Assembly (NCBI GenBank): GCA_029978705.1
Contig: JAPOIY010000015.1
Location: forward strand, 1 to 60,948
Length of the DNA: 60,948 bases
Direction: 5' to 3'
DNA from: Actinomycetota bacterium
Lineage (GTDB): Bacteria; Actinomycetota; Actinomycetes; S36-B12; GCA-2699445
Below, in pieces: positions 57,413 through 60,948 of this stretch (position 1 is the stretch's first letter; every line of letters starts with the position of its first letter). The notes beneath the pieces were generated by a model, which saw nothing but the letters and a program-made list of their open reading frames with translations, did no database searches and had not been told where the DNA came from. The position numbers were made by a program, and so were the translations under genes.

Positions 57413-60400
57413 ATGCAGCGCACCACGTTCTTCCGGCGAGTGGCCCTCTGTGCCGCAGCGGCACTCCCGGCTGCCCTCGTGGTCGTGCCGGCGGTCCCGG
57501 CCGCGGCCGCTGTCCCCACATGCGGTGCGCCGACCACCCAGGTGGTGGGGACGCGCACGGTCGTTACCTTCACCAACACCGTGAGTACCTCAGGTTACTG
57601 CAACAGGACGTGGACGGTCCCCGCAGGCATCAACAAGATCCAGGACTACCTGATCGTCGGCGGGGGCGGCGCCGGTGGTTCAACCTCGGGAGGTGGTGGC
57701 GGAGCGGGTGGACTGATCGACGGCGTTGACGCTTCCGTCACGCCGGGAGGTTCGCTAACCGTACAGGTGGGTAATGGTGGATCCTCCAGCAGTTATGACG
57801 GCGGGAACTCGGTGGCTCTAGGCAAGACTGCCCTCGGCGGTGGTGGTGGCGCCAGCATGGGCGGTGGCGACTCCCCGGGCCGCACGGGCGGGTCGGGAGG
57901 GGGCGGCAATCGCAGTACGACGGACGCCGGGGCCGACGGCACCACCGGAGCCGCTGGGGGGGCGGCGACACAACCCAACTCCGCGTCCGGCGGCAGGGGT
58001 AACAAAGGGGGGTCGGGTCTCAACACGACTGGCAACGTCGCCAAAGGTGGTGGTGGTGGCGGCGCGGGTGGTGCAGGCGTCGACACGACCAGTAGCCAGC
58101 ATGGCACCGGTGGGACCGGCTACACCTCCACCATCACCGGTTCATCCGTCTGCTATGCGGGCGGCGGCGGCGGTGGTACCGGTCGGAACTACAGCGGCGC
58201 CGGGAGTGCCACCTGCGGCGGTGGCGCCGGCGCCAACGACAGTTCCAACTCCGGCAGCAACGCGACCGCCTCCACGGGCGGTGGCGGCGGGGGTGGGGGA
58301 TCCGCGGACGGCCTAGGAGCGGGCGGCGGTCGCGGCGGTTCCGGCATTGTCGTCTTCTCGTATGTAACGCCTGCGACACCATCGCTCAGCACCCAGCCAC
58401 AGCCGGTATCGGTGCGGTCGGGCGATACCGCGACGTTCACGGCGGCCGCGTCCGTATCCGACACGGGAGTGCTCTCGTATCAGTGGCAGACGTCGGCTGA
58501 CGGGGGGAGTAACTGGTCGGATGTGAATGGTGCGACGGGGGTGTCGTATACGACACCGCCGGTGTCGTATACGAGTACGAAGGCGCAGTACCGGGTGAAG
58601 GTGAGCAACACCCTCTCGGGGAACACCACGACCACGACGTCGAACGCGGCGACGGTGACGGTGGGCGCTGCGGTTCCGGTGATCACGACGCAGCCGCAGG
58701 GGGTGTCGGTGCGGTCGGGTCAGGCGGCGTCGATGTCGGTGGTGGCGGCGGCGCCGTCGCAGGGCGTGTTGTCGTATCAGTGGCAGACGTTCACCAATGG
58801 TGAGTGGTTGGCGGTGTCTGGTGGTAGCGGTGGGACATCGGCGGCGTATACGACGCCGGTGGTGTCGTATGTGAATCCGCAGGCGCAGTACCGGGTGGTG
58901 GTGACCAACACGGTCACCGGCGCCAGTCCGGCCACTGATTCGGTGACCTCGAGTGCGGTGTCGGTGACGGTGGGGGCGCCGACGCCGGTGATCACGACGC
59001 AGCCGCAGGGGGTGTCGGTGCGGTCGGGTCAGGCGGCGTCGATGTCGGTGGTGGTGGCGGCGCCGTCGCAGGGCGTGTTGTCGTACCAGTGGCAGCGGTC
59101 AGCTGATAGCGGTACTACGTGGTCGGATGTGAATGGTGCGACGGGGGCGGCGTATACGACGCCGCCGGTGTCGTACGCCAGCCCGAAGGTGTTGTATCGG
59201 GTGAAGGTGGTCAACACCCTGTCGGGGGCGGATCCGGTCAGTGATGCGGTGACCTCGAGTGCGGTGCCGGTGACGGTGGGGGCGTCGGTTCCTGTGATCA
59301 CCACGCAGCCGCAGGCGGTGTCGGTGCGCTCGGGTCAGGCGGCGACGGTGACGGTGGCCGCTATCAACGCCGAAGGCTCGTTGTCGTATCAGTGGCGGAA
59401 GTCTGTTGATGGGGGCAGTACGTGGTCGGATGTTGCGGGGGCGACGTCGGCTTCGTATACGACTCCTGTGTTGTCGTATGTGACGCCGAAGGTGCAGTAC
59501 CGGGTGGTGGTGACCAACACGGTCACCGGCGCCAGTCCAGCCACTGATTCGGCGACCTCGAGTGTCGCGACAGTGACGGTAGGGGCGCCGGCCCCGGTGA
59601 TCACGACCCAGCCGCAGTCGGTGTCGGTGCGTTCGGGGCAGCCGGCGTCGTTGTCGGTGGTGGCCGCGGCGCCGTCGCAGGGGGTGTTGTCGTATCAATG
59701 GCAGAAGTCGTCTGATGGTGGTGCAGCGTGGGTCGATGTGCGTCGGGAGACGTCGGCTAGTTTCACGGTGGGATCGGTGGGTGCGGGGGATGTGGGTTTG
59801 TATCGGGTGGTGGTGACCACCACGTTGGCGGGGGCGGATCCGGCAAGTGCGGCGGTGATGTCGGATGCAGTGAGTGTCGGGTTGGCTGTACCCACCCCAA
59901 CCCCTAGTCCGACGCCCACCCCCACGCCTTCGCCTACGCCTCCGTTGGGGGTGCCGGTGAATGGGAAGGTCACGATCTGTCATCGCACGAATGCGACGAA
60001 GAATCCGTATGTGCAGATCACGGTGGATACGTCGGCGGCGGATGGGGTCAACGGTAAGGGTGAGGGTAAGGGTGATCACTACGCGAATGCGGAGCATCAG
60101 GGTCCGGTGTGGACTCCGGCTCAGCGCAATGGTGGTGACTGGGGGGACATCATTCCGGCGATCCCGGGGGTGCATGGGGGCCGGAACTGGGATGCGGCGG
60201 GGCAGGCGATCTGGAAGGCCGGGTGTGGTTTGCCGGCGTCGGACCCGGATGGGGATGGTCTGTTGCCGGAGGAGGATCCCGATGACGACAACGACGGGGT
60301 GAAGGACGCCAAGGACAAGGACAAGGACAACGACGGCAAGAAGGACGCCAAGGACAAAGACGACGACAACGACGGGATGAAGGACTCCAAGGACAAGGAC

Positions 60401-60948
60401 AAGGACAACGACGGGGTGAAGGACGCCAAGGATTCCGATGATGACGGTGACGGCGTCCCGGATCGTGAGGATCAGGATTCCGACAATGACGGCGTGGTCA
60501 ATGGCAAGGATCATGACGACGACAACGACGGGGTGACGGACGCCAAGGACAAGGACAAGGACAACGACGGCAAGGAGGACGCCAAGGACTCCGATGACGA
60601 CAACGACGGGGTGAAGGATTCCCAGGACAAGGACCGCGACAACGACGGCGCCGATGATGCCGAGGATTCCGATGATGACGGTGACGGGGTCCGGGATGCG
60701 CAGGATCGGGATGCGGACAACGACGGAGAGCCCAACTCCACGGACAAGGACCGCGACAACGACGGGGTGACGGACTCCAAGGATCCCGATGACGACAACG
60801 ATGGGGTGAAGGACTCCCGGGACGAGGATGTCGATGCTGACGGGGTGCCCGATGTCCGGGATGACGACTCCGACAATGACGGGGTCAGTGACCCGTCGGA
60901 TCCGGATGACGACAACGACGGGGAGAAAGACAGCAAGGACGACAGCCC
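57413..60948 (+). CDS. Large exported repeat protein: Gly-rich domain, five Ig-like repeats, Asp-rich Ca-binding-type repeats (3' truncated by window edge)
   Basis: The frame runs from ATG 57413 to the window end without a stop; 1178 complete codons are visible. It has a signal peptide (MQRTTFFRRV then an Ala-rich core, cleavage near residue 33). Next comes a Gly-rich domain (~65-320) opening TWTVPAGINKIQDYLIVGGG, then five Ig-like repeats of 101-103 residues (~323-822), each with SYQW and a YRV or YRVKV strand, and a Pro/Thr linker (~826-845). A module starts KVTICHRTNATKNPYVQITV and ends KAGC. From ~943 there are at least 17 thrombospondin-type-3-like repeats (DxDxDNDGVxD). Calcium would rigidify the last part. 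It looks like a long adhesin or matrix protein; any cell-wall anchor lies outside the window. Confidence 0.85.
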   Translation, partial: MQRTTFFRRVALCAAAALPAALVVVPAVPAAAAVPTCGAPTTQVVGTRTVVTFTNTVSTSGYCNRTWTVPAGINKIQDYLIVGGGGAGGSTSGGGGGAGGLIDGVDASVTPGGSLTVQVGNGGSSSSYDGGNSVALGKTALGGGGGASMGGGDSPGRTGGSGGGGNRSTTDAGADGTTGAAGGAATQPNSASGGRGNKGGSGLNTTGNVAKGGGGGGAGGAGVDTTSSQHGTGGTGYTSTITGSSVCYAGGGGGGTGRNYSGAGSATCGGGAGANDSSNSGSNATASTGGGGGGGGSADGLGAGGGRGGSGIVVFSYVTPATPSLSTQPQPVSVRSGDTATFTAAASVSDTGVLSYQWQTSADGGSNWSDVNGATGVSYTTPPVSYTSTKAQYRVKVSNTLSGNTTTTTSNAATVTVGAAVPVITTQPQGVSVRSGQAASMSVVAAAPSQGVLSYQWQTFTNGEWLAVSGGSGGTSAAYTTPVVSYVNPQAQYRVVVTNTVTGASPATDSVTSSAVSVTVGAPTPVITTQPQGVSVRSGQAASMSVVVAAPSQGVLSYQWQRSADSGTTWSDVNGATGAAYTTPPVSYASPKVLYRVKVVNTLSGADPVSDAVTSSAVPVTVGASVPVITTQPQAVSVRSGQAATVTVAAINAEGSLSYQWRKSVDGGSTWSDVAGATSASYTTPVLSYVTPKVQYRVVVTNTVTGASPATDSATSSVATVTVGAPAPVITTQPQSVSVRSGQPASLSVVAAAPSQGVLSYQWQKSSDGGAAWVDVRRETSASFTVGSVGAGDVGLYRVVVTTTLAGADPASAAVMSDAVSVGLAVPTPTPSPTPTPTPSPTPPLGVPVNGKVTICHRTNATKNPYVQITVDTSAADGVNGKGEGKGDHYANAEHQGPVWTPAQRNGGDWGDIIPAIPGVHGGRNWDAAGQAIWKAGCGLPASDPDGDGLLPEEDPDDDNDGVKDAKDKDKDNDGKKDAKDKDDDNDGMKDSKDKDKDNDGVKDAKDSDDDGDGVPDREDQDSDNDGVVNGKDHDDDNDGVTDAKDKDKDNDGKEDAKDSDDDNDGVKDSQDKDRDNDGADDAEDSDDDGDGVRDAQDRDADNDGEPNSTDKDRDNDGVTDSKDPDDDNDGVKDSRDEDVDADGVPDVRDDDSDNDGVSDPSDPDDDNDGEKDSKDDS
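58380..59880 (+). repeat. Five tandem ~303-309-bp repeats encoding Ig-like domains
   Basis: Unit boundaries lie near 58380, 58671, 58981, 59287 and 59590. The block starting GTGATCACGACGCAG (58679 and 58988) is almost identical for about 95 bp between units 2 and 3 (spacing 309 bp). Units 4 and 5 carry diverged copies at 306- and 303-bp spacing. Near-identity at the nucleotide level points to recent duplication or gene conversion. Confidence 0.8.
60238..60948 (+). repeat. Asp-rich short tandem repeats (36-39 bp units)
   Basis: At least 17 units of about 12-13 codons, each containing GACAACGACGG or GATGACGGTGACGG (D-N-D-G or D-G-D-G cores), continue to the window edge. They encode the calcium-binding-type repeats of the exported protein, and copy number is likely to vary between strains. 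Confidence 0.8.

Noticed and set aside
59099-60514. A 471-codon minus-strand frame opposite the repeat protein
   Set aside because: It is the antisense of tandem repeats (Arg/His-rich and Ile/Val runs) and mirrors the repeat period; the plus-strand reading has a signal peptide and known repeat types.
58380-60948. Possible CRISPR array
   Set aside because: The repeats are in-frame protein-coding units of ~303 bp and ~36-39 bp without unique spacers of constant length, and no cas genes are present.

Overview
This window is high-GC actinobacterial DNA. The evidence is a strong preference for G/C at third codon positions, frequent GTG starts, and gene neighbourhoods known from Actinomycetota: purSQL, purF-purM-DUF3073-bldC, the sterol-carrier-like gene beside purF, and Tat-exported sulfatases. 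The order cannot be fixed from sequence alone. Nothing looks like a plasmid, prophage or insertion sequence, and I saw no rRNA, tRNA or CRISPR array. Genes are packed tightly. No gene-free stretch exceeds about 250 bp, and more than a dozen convergent pairs end within 0-32 bp of each other.

Layout. 1-5720: the tail of an unrecognised protein, a beta-propeller lactonase-like gene with an MFS exporter behind a perfect operator-like palindrome, a heavy-metal-binding small protein, a PLP aminotransferase, and a divergent D-cysteine-desulfhydrase-like enzyme. 5797-14661: a giant (1784 aa) secreted multidomain protein, a Tat/lipoprotein sulfatase overlapping a small membrane protein, and a secreted protein of unknown function. 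14662-28000: general metabolism and envelope genes (SDR, acyl-CoA dehydrogenase coupled to pyrE, lipoprotein, DedA, AI-2E family permease, SpoU methyltransferase, CoA-disulfide-reductase-like flavoprotein, second sulfatase, esterase, class II aldolase, Baeyer-Villiger-type monooxygenase). 28106-46507: a nearly complete purine pathway: purA, a PPOX protein, purD, purB, purC, purS, purQ, purL, then purF and purM. Interleaved with it are an Rrf2-type regulator, a TauE/SafE permease, a flavoprotein-like fragment, an MFS transporter, a ureohydrolase and bldC. 46520-57194: a membrane alpha/beta hydrolase, LigB-type dioxygenase, two-domain SHOCT protein, shikimate-kinase-like enzyme, third sulfatase, histidine phosphatase, sulfotransferase and several small or membrane proteins. 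57413 to the end: a second large exported protein, cut by the window edge, made of a Gly-rich domain, five Ig-like repeats, a Pro/Thr linker, a Cys-containing module and at least 17 Asp-rich calcium-binding-type repeats.

How the parts work together. The purine genes would carry PRPP to IMP and AMP (PurF, D, S/Q/L, M, C, B, A). The purN, purE/K and purH steps are not in this window. Seven neighbouring gene pairs use the 4-base GTGA/ATGA stop-start overlap, implying translational coupling (for example ACAD-pyrE, PPOX-purD, purS-purQ, purF-purM). Three sulfatases with intact CxPxR formylglycine motifs, a sulfotransferase and a TauE/SafE-type exporter suggest processing of sulfated compounds, but they are scattered rather than one operon.

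The most unusual items are an ASCH domain fused in frame to SAICAR synthetase (PurC), a recurring hexamer placed 6-7 bases before about 20 start codons (leaderless transcription), a cluster of palindromic GCGACTGTTT-type repeats, and the two giant exported repeat proteins.
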